In this document: piece after piece, positions 33,849-45,092 of the stretch
How the letters are laid out: the number at the start of each line of letters is the position of its first letter
How positions within the stretch are numbered: position 1 is the stretch's first letter
Assembly: GCA_001642005.1 (NCBI GenBank)
Contig: LWCA01000072.1
Location: 1-60,475 of the forward strand
Length of the DNA stretch: 60,475 bases
From: Intoshia linei
Taxonomy: Eukaryota > Orthonectida > Rhopaluridae
Direction of reading: 5' to 3'
Notes under the pieces: generated by a model
Told to the model about the DNA's origin: nothing
Database searches by the model: none
Seen by the model: only the letters and a program-made list of their open reading frames with translations
Program-made: the position numbers and the translations under genes

Positions 33849-35582
33849 TCACGAGTCATGAATTTCGTTTTCTTTTTCATAGTGATTTACGTTTGATAAT
33901 TTTTTCTGTTTAAAATAATACTTGAATGGAAATAATTTTATCAATATTAATAAAATTGCAGCTATAATTATTGGTATAAATATCAATACATAAAAAAATA
34001 TTTTTTTATATTTTCCTCGGTAGGATTGTGAATTCATATCTTGTTTATCTAAATTATTTTCAATTTTAATGTGTACTTTATGTATTTTTACATTCTACGC
34101 ATCGAAAATCATTGGGTTTAGAACAAGATACACATGTAAATTTTTCTGTGCACATTTCAGAGTCTATATGACACTTTTCTCCCTGTTTTTTAATTGTGGT
34201 TACTAAAATTGTAAAGTTTTTAAATTTACAATTTAATAAATTACCTTCATTTAAAACGCACATAATTTTTAATTGTTGGTATATTATTTTGTAGGGACAC
34301 GTACATTCATTGTTGTCACATAAAAATCCAGAATCACATTCATTGTGTGTTTCACATTGTTGAGTTTTTTCTACAAATAATTATATTATAATACCTATTC
34401 GTATAAAGTAATTTGGGAAGGTTTTGAACAACACCAATTTCTAAGACAGTTTTTCTTGTGAGATTATATCGAAAATGTCATTTAGAAAAAATTGACAAAA
34501 TAGGTTTTTATTTTTTCTGGAATTTATGCTATTTATAACAATTTTTAGGATTCGACAGTTTTTACTTTATTTTTAATATTATACACACTTTCTGTCTAAT
34601 AAATTCAAAAAATGGGATAACAATCGTTTTTAAAATTCTTTACGCAAATTTTAACAAACAAAAAATTAAGATGGAATAATTCACTTTAAAGTAAAAAGTA
34701 ATGTAATATGATGGTTCCATCTGAAACAATTTTGGGAACTACTCCTTTAAAAGATTTATAATAGTGAATAGTAGGATTTTAAGTTATATTTTCAACATGA
34801 ATTTACTTTTTTAGTAGAATAAAAATGTGCCATCGGCAGAGCTAGGTGCTGTTTGTACGTAGTGCATAACAGTCAACCTTGTTTTTATTATAAAAGTATT
34901 GAAAATTGCTCATAGGGTCGCAGCAACTGATAAGTCTGCATTTTGCTTCTGTAGTGTGACACTGAAAAAACTTTTGACGGACACTGTATTGTTAACACCC
35001 GGGCAACAAAATATGGGCAACCATTCAATCAAAGACTATTCGTCGAATATAGGAACTTGAATTCGTGTTGTCAAGTATAATAATATTTTTTGACTGCAAT
35101 TTTGGATTACAAATGGTAACATACAATAGTAAAGAATAAATCAAAAACCATTATTTTTTTTACAAATAAAATAATATGCTTGTTTATTTACTTTTTTAAC
35201 GAACGTTACATTTAGGGAACGTTGGTTTCGTTAAACTGAGGTTTGACTGTAATTAGAATAATCGTATTTAAAAATATAATATAAATTTTAAATACCTTTG
35301 TAGCACCCTCCATTGATTTCATTATAATGAGGTAAACATATACATATCCCATTCTCATTACAATCTGTGTTTGATATCGAATAAACGTTTTCTAAATTAA
35401 TGTAAATTATTTCATTTTATTACCATGTTTTTGTAGACAAATTTGTTTAGAACCACATCGTTCTCCCAACAAACGATACCTCATTGAAATACATATATTT
35501 TCAGCTATTTTACGTTTTGGGTAATTGCATTTACAATCTTCACAATATATAATTTCCTCGCATCCGTGACAAAAATCCGTTA
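33849..35582 (-). CDS. Cysteine-rich single-pass membrane protein (EB/EGF-like repeats), 5' end missing
   Basis: Five exons in phase: 35582-35424, 35391-35296, 34370-34245, 34202-34092, 34048-33849 (stop). The ectodomain has regularly spaced cysteines (FCHGCEEIIYCEDCKC; GERCGSKQICL; DCNENGICICLPHY; QCETHNECDSGFLC DNNECTCPY; GEKCHIDSEMCTEKFTC), resembling the nematode/arthropod EB module or irregular EGF repeats. A TM helix follows (FFYVLIFIPIIIAAILLILI) and a short charged tail (KQKKLSNVNHYEKENEI). No signal peptide exon is found; the first exon seen enters in phase 1, so the start lies beyond 35590. A cell-surface protein, ligand unknown. It is convergent with COX11, 52 bp apart. The third intron holds a family R copy. 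Confidence 0.75.
34480..34885. repeat. Family R fragment (right part only)
   Basis: Starts within AAAATTGACAAAATAGG and runs through AAAAAATTAAGATGGAATAATTC, GATGGTTCCATCTG and CAGAGCTAGGTGCTG to ACATAACAGTCAACC-like sequence. Intron of the cysteine-rich membrane protein gene. Confidence 0.65.
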
Positions 35583-36536
35583 CTAAATCAAGAAATTATC
35601 ATTTTGTATATATTCATCAGTATAGTCATCGTATATGTTATTGTATCAAATATCCCACATTAGCCCACAGAATAATGATCGTAGTCCTTTAAGTAAATTT
35701 GCAAATTATTTATTATTAAAATTTTCAACTTTAAAACACCGTTTTAAATTTTTTCTACAATAGTTGGCTCAATATAATCATTTTAATACTGATTTTTCAG
35801 ATCGTCCCGGATTTTATTTTATTTAATATACTAGACCCTTTTCTCTCCAGTTAAAATTGAAATCTATCCTGTAAATTTTCAAAAACGGGGCCCATATAAT
35901 GTTTTCATATAAAAAAGTGGTCCGAGATGCAAAAGGTTGCCGATTACTACATTAAAGCCTACACATCCCGGTGGCATCTGATTCTTACCCGACCGTGCCC
36001 TTCAATATTCTATTACCAAATATTTTGCAAATTCTTTAATTTACAATTTAACTTTTATATAATTTTGGCTTGTAAATGAAAAAATTCTGCAAAAATTAAT
36101 TTAATTAAACCTCAAATCAATATTAATCAGAATATACAAATAGATCTATACCAAATGTTTTTCCAATTGTAGTTTCAGTTAATTTTTTTTAATTTTAGTA
36201 TTTTAATTTGATTTTTTCTAATCAAAGCAATCAATTCGAATTACTTGAAAAAATAAATTGAACTAATTCCGCAATAAATACATTCAGCTACTAAATAGTA
36301 CTGCGTGAAAAACTAACAAGCTAGTATAATGTTTCCTAATCTTGGGGCTAGGAAAATTTTGCGGATTTACTGGAATTATAAAAACTTTAGATTAATTTAA
36401 TGTTAATTTTTTACAATACTAGCTTGGCTGTTATGTAATTCGTCAAACAGTAATTAGATCTGTTTAGGATCGACTTTTTAATTGGTTTTAAGTTAATGAG
36501 GTTGTGATTTATGATAATGCTCATGATTTTATAAGA
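35583..36536. other. Non-coding, possible hAT relic and missing 5' exon region
   Basis: Should contain or lead to the first exon of the gene ending at 33849, but no convincing signal-peptide exon was found. GTGGTCCGAGATGCAAAAGG at about 35920 resembles a hAT-type MITE end. Otherwise AT-rich. Confidence 0.3.
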
Positions 36537-37455
36537 TATCCTAACTTATATAATATGCTACGCAATTTATGTTTGTGTGTGTGTTCAGCTTTATTTAAAT
36601 AACTACCCGTCTACGAATTTTATAAAGTCCACATTTCAATTAAGTTTTTTCTGGGACGTATAGTAAGATAAATTTGAACCTACCAATTTCACATCTTACG
36701 TGTCAAAAACCCCAGTTGTCCCTCTTTTTGAAAATCAAACGAGTTGAAGAATTTAAAAAGATATATAAGCTGATGCGGACTTTAAAATCATGAAAATTAT
36801 CATAAATTTAAATTTACAAAATATATCTTCAAAGCCAAAACTTTTTTTTTTTGAAAACAGCCCTAGAATTTCAAAAAATTTACAGGTGGTACAGTTGTAT
36901 CCTGTTAACACACATAAAAAATTTCAATCCGAATAAGTGACGACTTCACGGTTAAAAAAGCATTTTAGTATTCATATATTTTTTTTCCTAAATATTTTAT
37001 TAAAACAAAAAATGTTAAATAATAACGGTCCGAAAATTAAAAAAAAAAATTATTCTAATAGAACTTATTCCAGTTGATATAAATACATAAGTTCAACGCG
37101 AGAAATCTACACATTTCCAATAAAGAAATATGGGTGAAAATCTATATAATTCATTCCTTCGGAATTTTTTTTATTGCTACGCAATTTTTAAATTTCAAAT
37201 TTTTATTTTCCAAACAAATTTGGTAAAATTTGACTAAAATGTTTATAAAGTGAAGATACGGTTAATTATTGATACATAAAATAAATAAAAAAAAATAATT
37301 TCAGTATTTTATCCTGAAAAACTTAATTTCTGAAATTAAAATTTGCGATAAAACATGACTCTCGATTAACTGTATAGAAACTGGTGTTTTTTTAATTTTT
37401 TAATCTAACGGTAACACACATAGACATTTCATTTTATACAAGTAAAGAATTCTTA
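36537..37455. repeat. Family R repeat with both ends preserved
   Basis: Left end TCCTAACTTATATAATATGC with (GT)n; right end GGTAACACACATAGAC ... TATACAAGTAAAG. The right end read on the other strand (CTTTACTTGTATAAAATG) resembles the left end, so the element has imperfect inverted ends. Contains the central blocks CGAATAAGTGACGACTTCAC and GAAATATGGGTGAAAATC. Confidence 0.7.
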
Positions 37456-38538
37456 TGTGTCATACCTAATATTAAGAAAATCTGTAATAATCGTCAGACT
37501 CAGTGATACATATAATTATCATTAATTCTATAAAATAAATATTATAATTAGCTCGACTTTCGACAATAAAAGCTTTCGATTGTAATTTATTAGTAAATTA
37601 TAATTTTTAGTAAAAAATAGTCACTCAATTAATAATGTAATAATTATAATTTTTTGATTCAACTTTTATATCAGCCCAAAAAAATAACCTAACGATCATT
37701 TTTTGATGTATGGCCTAGCACAAAGGTTGGCCAACACTGAGCTATTTGTAAAAATTATTTTTACTAACTTATTATTGTGTCTATTTCAACTCAGAATTAA
37801 CATTTTATTTAATTTAATTTACAATTATATTGATTTAATATTTAATTCAAATTTTTTACATGCTTTTAAAAATTAAATAAAAAATTAAACTTTAACATAA
37901 ACATCAACATTTAACATTAAATTAATCAATATTGATGATTTTCAAGGTAAGTAAGGTCATGATAAAAATTATGAAAATTTTCCAATGAAAAGGTAAAATG
38001 TATAATGCATTAAGTTTTATTTTAAATTTTAAATTGCAAATTTTTTTATACTTTTTAAGTAGTAATAGTAAATTTTATTTATTAAAACATTTCTAAATTT
38101 TAAAATATCGATTAATATGTAATAATTGATATATTTGCAATTAGTTTGACTGACATTAAAGTATTGATAAATTGACATTTCAAATATTTAAAAATACAAA
38201 ATAAAAATATAATAGTAGTGGAAATTAAGGTAGATTTAATTTGGGTGTCTACTTAAATCCAACTATTTTTACTTAAATTCGAGTTTTATTAGAAAACCTT
38301 TCTTAAATTTATGAAAAAATTTATGGCAAACTACGGAATTGTCCAATTGTGGAGGGAATTTTTATAAATTATTCTTTTAATTGAATTGAAATTAAAATTA
38401 ATTTAATTAATTTAATAGGCATATATAATTTAAATAAGATTTCATTGCGTATATATTATTATAAAAATACATGCAATGCATATTCCTCTCGGGCACCCAA
38501 TGAGGTAATGTTGACATTTTGATTGACGCGGACAGTCC
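37456..38538. other. AT-rich intergenic sequence
   Basis: No gene, RNA or mobile element recognised. Confidence 0.4.
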
Positions 38539-38766
38539 ATGTCTGTATCACAAGAAATTGATTCCCTAGATAAAACTAGAAAATTACAAAATTATACACT
38601 AAAAACCAAAAGTACTATTGGGTTTGACTATAGATTTAATTTGGTAGATAAATATCAGCAAAATTGTACAAAACAAATTCATTTCAAATTTGAAGATAAA
38701 TTGGTAGTTCTAAATGAAAAAATGAAAATGGATCAAAAAATAAATCGGTCAATAAGATGTAAATAG
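38539..38766 (+). CDS. Hypothetical 75-residue open frame
   Basis: ATG-initiated frame with a charged, balanced composition (MSVSQEIDSLDKTRKLQNYT ... NEKMKMDQKINRSIRCK) and no hydrophobic segment. The stop is preceded by a possible donor (AGAT/GTAAAT), so it may be a first exon rather than a whole gene. No family recognised and no clear partner exon before 39.9 kb. Confidence 0.3.
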   Translation: MSVSQEIDSLDKTRKLQNYTLKTKSTIGFDYRFNLVDKYQQNCTKQIHFKFEDKLVVLNEKMKMDQKINRSIRCK

Positions 38767-39921
38767 TGATAGATAACTAGGCAAACGCGGAAATGTGCAA
38801 TTAGTGTTTTGAGTGTGGCTACAAAGCCAAGTATTGACGTATTGCAGTGTTAAATTAAGTATAACAAAAAGTCGTGCTTGATTAAAAGTAATTGTTTAAA
38901 CAGCAATTAATGGTACACTGTTGTTTGTATTAAGCAGATTTACGCTGATCCGAGCAACTGTCAATTTATAGACGGGTTTTGTTTGTTTATTTTAATTTTA
39001 AAGTGCAATTGATAATATTTAAAACAAATGTTAAATTGAGAAATTGATATCAATATGGGTTATTTAATTTGGATTGTTTGATTAATGTAACTTGTACAAG
39101 AAATCAATCCAACAAGAAATTTATTTTTCAAAAAAAATTTAAATTTAAAGATGAATTGAAACTCAGTGACAATCATCTTGTCATTTACGTAAAGAATTTG
39201 TAAAAAGAGTATAAATTACCTGGAAAAATTCGTGTGGTGTAAAAATATTGAAATTGGATGACTTTAGAGCGTACGCAATTTTCCAGTATAATCGGAAATA
39301 GTTGAATAAACTTTAAATGTTTTGCTTATTTTCAAATAGGTAATTGTGTTTTTATTTAGTATGTATTCATTTCAATACTTATTAACTTTTGAACAAAAAA
39401 ATATTCTAGTTAATTAAATTTAATTAATTAATTATTTTACCTTTTAAGAATTAGTGTCTTTTTTTTCCTTTTGAATATAATTATTACTGAGATATAATAA
39501 TCCGACTTGCGTTACCGAGAAATAAGTCTAATTTAACGTAATAATTATGATCTGATTCATCATGTACATGTAGTTGACTAGATTTTCACACATGTTTGTT
39601 ATTTACTAGGTCATTTGCTCTATTTAATCAGTCCATCCCAGACTATTATAAGAATCTAATTCCATAAATTGTTAAATAATAACTACATGTACAATAGGGT
39701 CTCCACTTTTTTAAAGATCGAAAAGTATATTTGCATATAAATGTGTTTTTATGCACTGATCACGAATATGTGAAAAGTAATTCATTTAATTGAAATTAAA
39801 AACACTAATGATATTTTTATTTTTAAAATGTGAACTATACTTTATTACACTATTTTAATATAATATTTTATTTATTTATTTATTAATCTTATAATTAATA
39901 AATTAATAATATAAAATTGAA
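38767..39921. other. Intergenic sequence without recognised features
   Basis: AT-rich; nothing assigned. It would contain the promoter of the gene starting at 39922. Confidence 0.35.
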
Positions 39922-41217
39922 ATGTCGAGATCTAAAAATAAATTATTCAAAAAAAGTATGAGGTGGATGCGTCCTTATGGAGTAGTGGTTAATGAACCGC
40001 TTAGTAATTTATTGAGATAACCTACTATAAAAAAGTAATGGGAAGATATCATTTTTTAGAAATGGAAAATAACTCACAACAAAAATCTTATTACTGTGAT
40101 AGAACTGCAATAGAACTTTATTATTTATAAATAAAGTGCACTCGGGATCGATTCCATTAGGATTGGTAAAAGTCAAAATTAGAGATTTAATGAACAAGTA
40201 TGCGCTCTATCTAAAAAATCCGAACTACCATCAAAAATTTGAACAAAATTGGGATAACATATTAATGATAAAAGATAAAAAAATAAAAATTGGCGAAGAT
40301 GAAAATTTTCTTCAAATGCAAATTGATTTTCATGGAGAAAGTGGATCAGTAGTTTTTGCATATCCAATTTACAATCTCAACAACCATTATAAAAAATTCT
40401 TCCGATGAAAATTATTGTCCTCTCCATAAAGTTTCCACAAATAAATCAATAAAATGTGAGAAGTTAGCTAAAGCCTCATTATCTACAAATGTTTCCGTTC
40501 GTAAAGTCAAGAAAATAATTTCAATTCGAACTGAAATAGATGTACCATCTAAAAGTGGCATTTTCAAGGCACCATTTAAAGAATTAAATATGATAAAGCC
40601 TAAAATTAAAAATATGTTAACATTATTTAAAGGTGATTTATGTCTATATTTTGACGTAAAAAGAACCCCAAGTTATCAAAACTTGAATAAATATGTGGAG
40701 CGTTTTGTTGTATGTGTGTCAAGTAATATAGATAAAGGATTATCCCTTTGTATTTCTATTAAAACATTAGTAAATGGAAAAGGTAAAATTATGCATGAGG
40801 CCATAATTGAAATATCTGAAGAGTACATAGAATCAAAATGATTATGTGATACAACGTATGCCAATACTGGAAAGAAAAATAGGCTATTAAAGTATAATTC
40901 TTAGGAATGAGAGACGCTAAGATGGTCTAGGCATGTGATTTTATTTATTCAAATTTGGTAAAATGCTTATTCAATTGTAGGTAATTATTAATATTATTTT
41001 ATATTTCGAAAATTATCTTAACACTAATATTAGATATTCCAAAATCGCCGATTGGGGTGAACTTTCGAATTATTTAAATGGAAAATATATTACCGCTAGT
41101 CAATGTCTAAAACGACATTGGAATGTAAAGTTAAAACCCATGAAAATAATTTATACGAACGAAATATCGGGCTCTTGCCCAAATAAAAATTATAAGATCA
41201 AAAGTTCGAACAGATGA
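39922..41217 (+). CDS. Unrecognised protein of about 316 residues
   Basis: Three exons: 39922-40003 (MSRSKNKLFKKSMRWMRPYG ...), 40137-40822 and 41034-41217. Phases 1 and 2 fit at the two splices. Within exon 2 the frame changes once; removing one A from the A6 run near 40391 restores a continuous reading (…NNHYKNSSDENYCPLHK…). The protein is basic with no signal or TM segment. Notable short motifs are RWMRPYGVVVNEPL, KIRDLMNKYALYL, WDNILMI, SGSVVFAYPI, WGELSNYL and LKRHWNVK, which look like conserved patches. I do not recognise the family. The consistent splicing and conserved-looking patches make a real gene likely. An intron 40341-40431 is an alternative to the one-base correction but would discard good-looking sequence. 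Confidence 0.65.
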
Positions 41218-42239
41218 AAAATTGGAGTTAAAACTGTTGTCTAGATTTAATAATTTTAATTAATAAATTTAAATAAAGTTAATTTTTTTAAAAAGTTTAA
41301 AAATTTTAAGGTGGAATAAATTACAGACTTTGGAATTTTGTCTTGGATATTTATGTTCTAAATTACATTTCCAATGTTCAGTAAAAAATACTTTTTCTAA
41401 TTCAAACAAAAATGTCAAAAGTGGACACCCTAATGTACAAGTAGTAGTACAGTCTTTTATAGATACCACATTTATTTATTTGCTTCATCTCCTATTTCAT
41501 AGCATACTTACCATTATTTTATTTTGTTAATTTATTGGTTTTATTGCATACTCCATTTTTATTTTATTTTATTTAAAATGGACTGATAACCGCTTGGTTA
41601 GACTATTACAATATGTTAAAATAGAGTTTATTCATTTTGAATAGCCCATATTATCGAATTATGCGGGTCAAATAAATGCCAATTTATTTTATATATTATT
41701 AATGTTTTGTGGTATTAAATGATATTAAACTTAAATTAAAGTCTTAATATAGTTTAAATGTACAACCTTTAATAATAAAGAATGTATTTTAAAGATATTT
41801 TTGATAATAATACATCTAGAATGCAATACATATTGTGCAATTAGTATATATAATTTGAGTTATTAATAGGTCTAAATTACAACATATAACTTCATAATTA
41901 AGATATTGATTTTAATTTTATAATTTTAAAAATTTACTTATACAAATTTGAAATGAACTAAATTTCGAATATATTGCCTAATGAGAACAAAGATACATTT
42001 CACATAAATAAATAAATATTAAACGTTTATTGATAAATCACCCAAATGTAATTACTATATTTGATAAATTTCAACTGAAATTCAATAATACTTAAAGTAG
42101 TCATAAATTAACAATTTCAAAAGTAAATCATTGAAACATTGACTGCTAATTTATACAAAATATAAATATTTTTGGTATATGGTGACTTTTTGTGTTTTTA
42201 TGCATTTTTGTATACACAGAATTGCAAATTACAATTTAC
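41218..42239. other. AT-rich intergenic sequence
   Basis: No gene or element recognised; the open frames present are short and low-complexity. Confidence 0.4.
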
Positions 42240-44010
42240 CATTTTCTTATATAACATTGAATGTATTTTTGTGTTACCGTTTAATCAAACAATTAAAAGT
42301 GGCAGAATTTAGAGTGAGGGTTTATCGGAATTTCATTTTCAGAAATTGAGTTCTTCAGGGTAAAAACCCTATTATCATTTTTAAAAATTTAAAAAAACGT
42401 AAATTCTGGGCTACGTTTTAAAATGATTAACAATGTGGTATTTCTCAATCATATCTAATTAATATACAGTATTAGGTTGACTGTAATGTACTACGTACAA
42501 ACAGCACCTAGCTCTGCCGATGGTACATTTTTATTATACCAAAAAAATAAATTCATGTTGAAAATCTAACTTAAAAATCCACTATTAACTATTATCAATC
42601 CTTTAAAAGAGTGATTATCAAATTTGTTTCAGGTGGAACCATCATATCACATTACTTTTTACTTAAAAGTGAATTATTCTATCTTAATTTTTTGTTTGTT
42701 AAAATTTGCGTAAAGAATTTTAAAAACAATTGTTATTTTATTATTTTGAATTTATTAGACAGAACCTGTGTATAATATTAAAAATAAAATAAAAACAGTC
42801 CAATCCTAAAAATTGTCATAAATAGCATAAATTCCAGAAAAAATCAAATTATATAAACCTATTTTGTCATTTTCAATGTGATGACATATATTCAGTACAA
42901 ATTTAAAAAAATACTTAAAAATACCAATTGTGTATCAATAATTACCTGAATCTTCAATTTATAAACATTTCAGTTGAATTTTACCATTATTGCAAAGTAT
43001 TGTAATATAAAAATGATATTGACAAAGTTTTTTAGTTTCGTTGTTTAGTTTCTTATTTAAATTTGAATGTTTTAAGAAAAATGTTTTGAAAATAAAAATT
43101 TGAAATTTAAAAATTGCGTAACAATGAAAAAAATTCCGAAGGAATGAATTATATAGATTTTCACCCATATGTCTTTATTGAAAATGTGTAGAGGTTCAAT
43201 ACAAAATTTTTTTGAAATTGTAGGATCAATATTTATATTTTCCATTTTTGATTTTAATGAAAATATTTGAAAAATATTGGTTGATAATATATTAAAAATT
43301 ATTTTTCACCGGGAATGCGTAGATTTCTCGGATTGAAATTTTGTATTTATATTAACTGGAATAAGTTCTATTAGAATAATCTTTTTTTTAATTTTAAGGA
43401 CCGTTAATTATTTCAAATTTTTTATTTTAATAAAATAATTCGAAAAAAAAATATATGAATACTAAAATGTTTTTTTGACCGTGAAGTTGTCACTTATTCG
43501 GATTGAAATTTTGTATGTGTGTTAACAGGATACAACTGTACAACCTGTAAATTTTGTGAAATTCTAGGGCTGTTTTCATTAAAAAAAGAAGGGTAATTTG
43601 TGGTTTCGGCCCTGAAGATATAATTTTTTTAAATTTAAATTTATGATAATGTTTATGATTTTAAAATCCGTATCAGCGTATATATTTTTTTAAATTCTCG
43701 AACTCGTTTGATTTTCAAAAAAAAGACAATTGGGATATATATTTTTTTAAATTCTCCAACTCGTTTGATTTTCAAAAAGAGGGACAATTTTTTAAAATTT
43801 TCCAACTCGTTTGATTTTAAAAAAGAGGGACAACTGGTGTTTTTTATTTGTAAGATGTGAAATTTGAACATTGAAATTTATCTTATTATACGTCTCGGAA
43901 AAAACTGTAATTGAAATGTGATCTTTAAAAAATTCTAAGAGTGGTAGTTATTTCAATAAAGTGGAACACACACACACACAAACAAAAATCACGTAGTCCT
44001 AACTTATATA
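42240..44010. repeat. Longest family R copy (inverted)
   Basis: About 1.77 kb. Left end TTCTTATATAACATTGAATG with GTGTTACCGTTTAATC, then CAGCACCTAGCTCTGCC, and the central block with GAAATATGGGTGAAAATC in reverse. A small local expansion of AATTCTCCAACTCGTTTGAT occurs three times at about 43690-43815. The right end holds (CA)n and TCCTAACTTATATAAAAG. The best template for a family consensus; no coding capacity. Confidence 0.75.
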
Positions 44011-44119
44011 AAAGATTAATATAAATTATTATAGGAAAAATTATTATAAATTCTGATTAAATTTTAATTATTAGTATTTAAAATAACAAAAATCATAAAT
44101 AAAGTCAATTTAATTAACA

Positions 44120-44450
44120 AATATATAATTAGTATCTGGTAATACCACCTTTTTAACCAATGCAAGCCTTAATTCGCCTTGGCATACCCAATTTTATATT
44201 TTTGCACAATTTTTGAATTTTGTGATTTTACGATTTTACGCCACATTTTTTTGCTCTGTTAGACTCAGCATATAAATTTATATTTTTTGACTACTAGAAA
44301 CACTACAAATAGCTGATATTTCCTTCTGTGTATGCGACGAGTGCTCAAGTAAAGAAATTATGTGAATTTTGGTTTCGGTCAATAAATTAGGTTTTTTTCC
44401 CCCATAATAAAACCATTTTTTATAAAATTAAATATTTTTGTGTTGTAATG
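44120..44450 (-). pseudogene. Tc1-like transposase deletion relic (N- and C-termini only)
   Basis: On the minus strand an N-terminal helix-turn-helix piece (LTETKIHIISLLEHSSHTQK, EISAICSVSS; about 44385-44290) is followed within about 100 bp by the typical Tc1 C-terminus MPRRIKACIG-stop-KGGITRY (about 44190-44130). The catalytic DDE core is missing, so this is an internally deleted, non-autonomous derivative. Confidence 0.7.
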
Positions 44451-44586
44451 AGTGATATTGAATTTAAAATGCATTAGTTGTCTTTTAATATTACTCTAAT
44501 ATTATTAGGTCAGTAACTGAAATTTAATTAAAAAAAATATATTATATATTTTAGTTTTGTCAGTTTAGTATACATGTATTTATTTA

Positions 44587-44880
44587 TTTTTTAATTAATT
44601 TAAAAAATGGGATAACAATTGTTTTTAAAATTATTTACGCAAATGTTAAAAAAAATTAAGATGGAATAATTCACTTAAAAGGAAAAAGTAATGTGATATG
44701 ATGGTTCCACCTGATACAAATTTGGGAACCACTCCTTTAAAGAATTGAATAGTCAATAGTAAGATTTTTAAGTTAGATTTTCTACATGAATTTATTTTTT
44801 TGGTAGAATAAAAATGTGCCCTCGGCAGAGCTAGGTGATGTTTGTACATAGTACATAACAGTCAACTTAGTTACTTTACA
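44587..44880. repeat. Family R fragment (right part)
   Basis: From ATGGGATAACAATTG through GATGGTTCCACCTGATAC, CCACTCCTTTAAAG and CAGAGCTAGGTGATG to ACATAACAGTCAACTTAG. The same right-hand segment as at 34.5 kb and, reversed, 53.2 kb. Confidence 0.7.
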
Positions 44881-45092
44881 TAAGTAAGGCTAACCCTATA
44901 AGTTATTTATTATTTAACCTTAATCTAAAACTTTAAAATGTGAATACAAGTATTAATTCCGAGCTTAACGGAATTTCTAAGGAATCTCTGCATAAAAATC
45001 ATCCATATGAAGAATTTTTTTAACTTTTATTGATAATAAAACATGTTTAAATTTTTTAATTAAATATAATAAATAATTTCATACACTTATAA

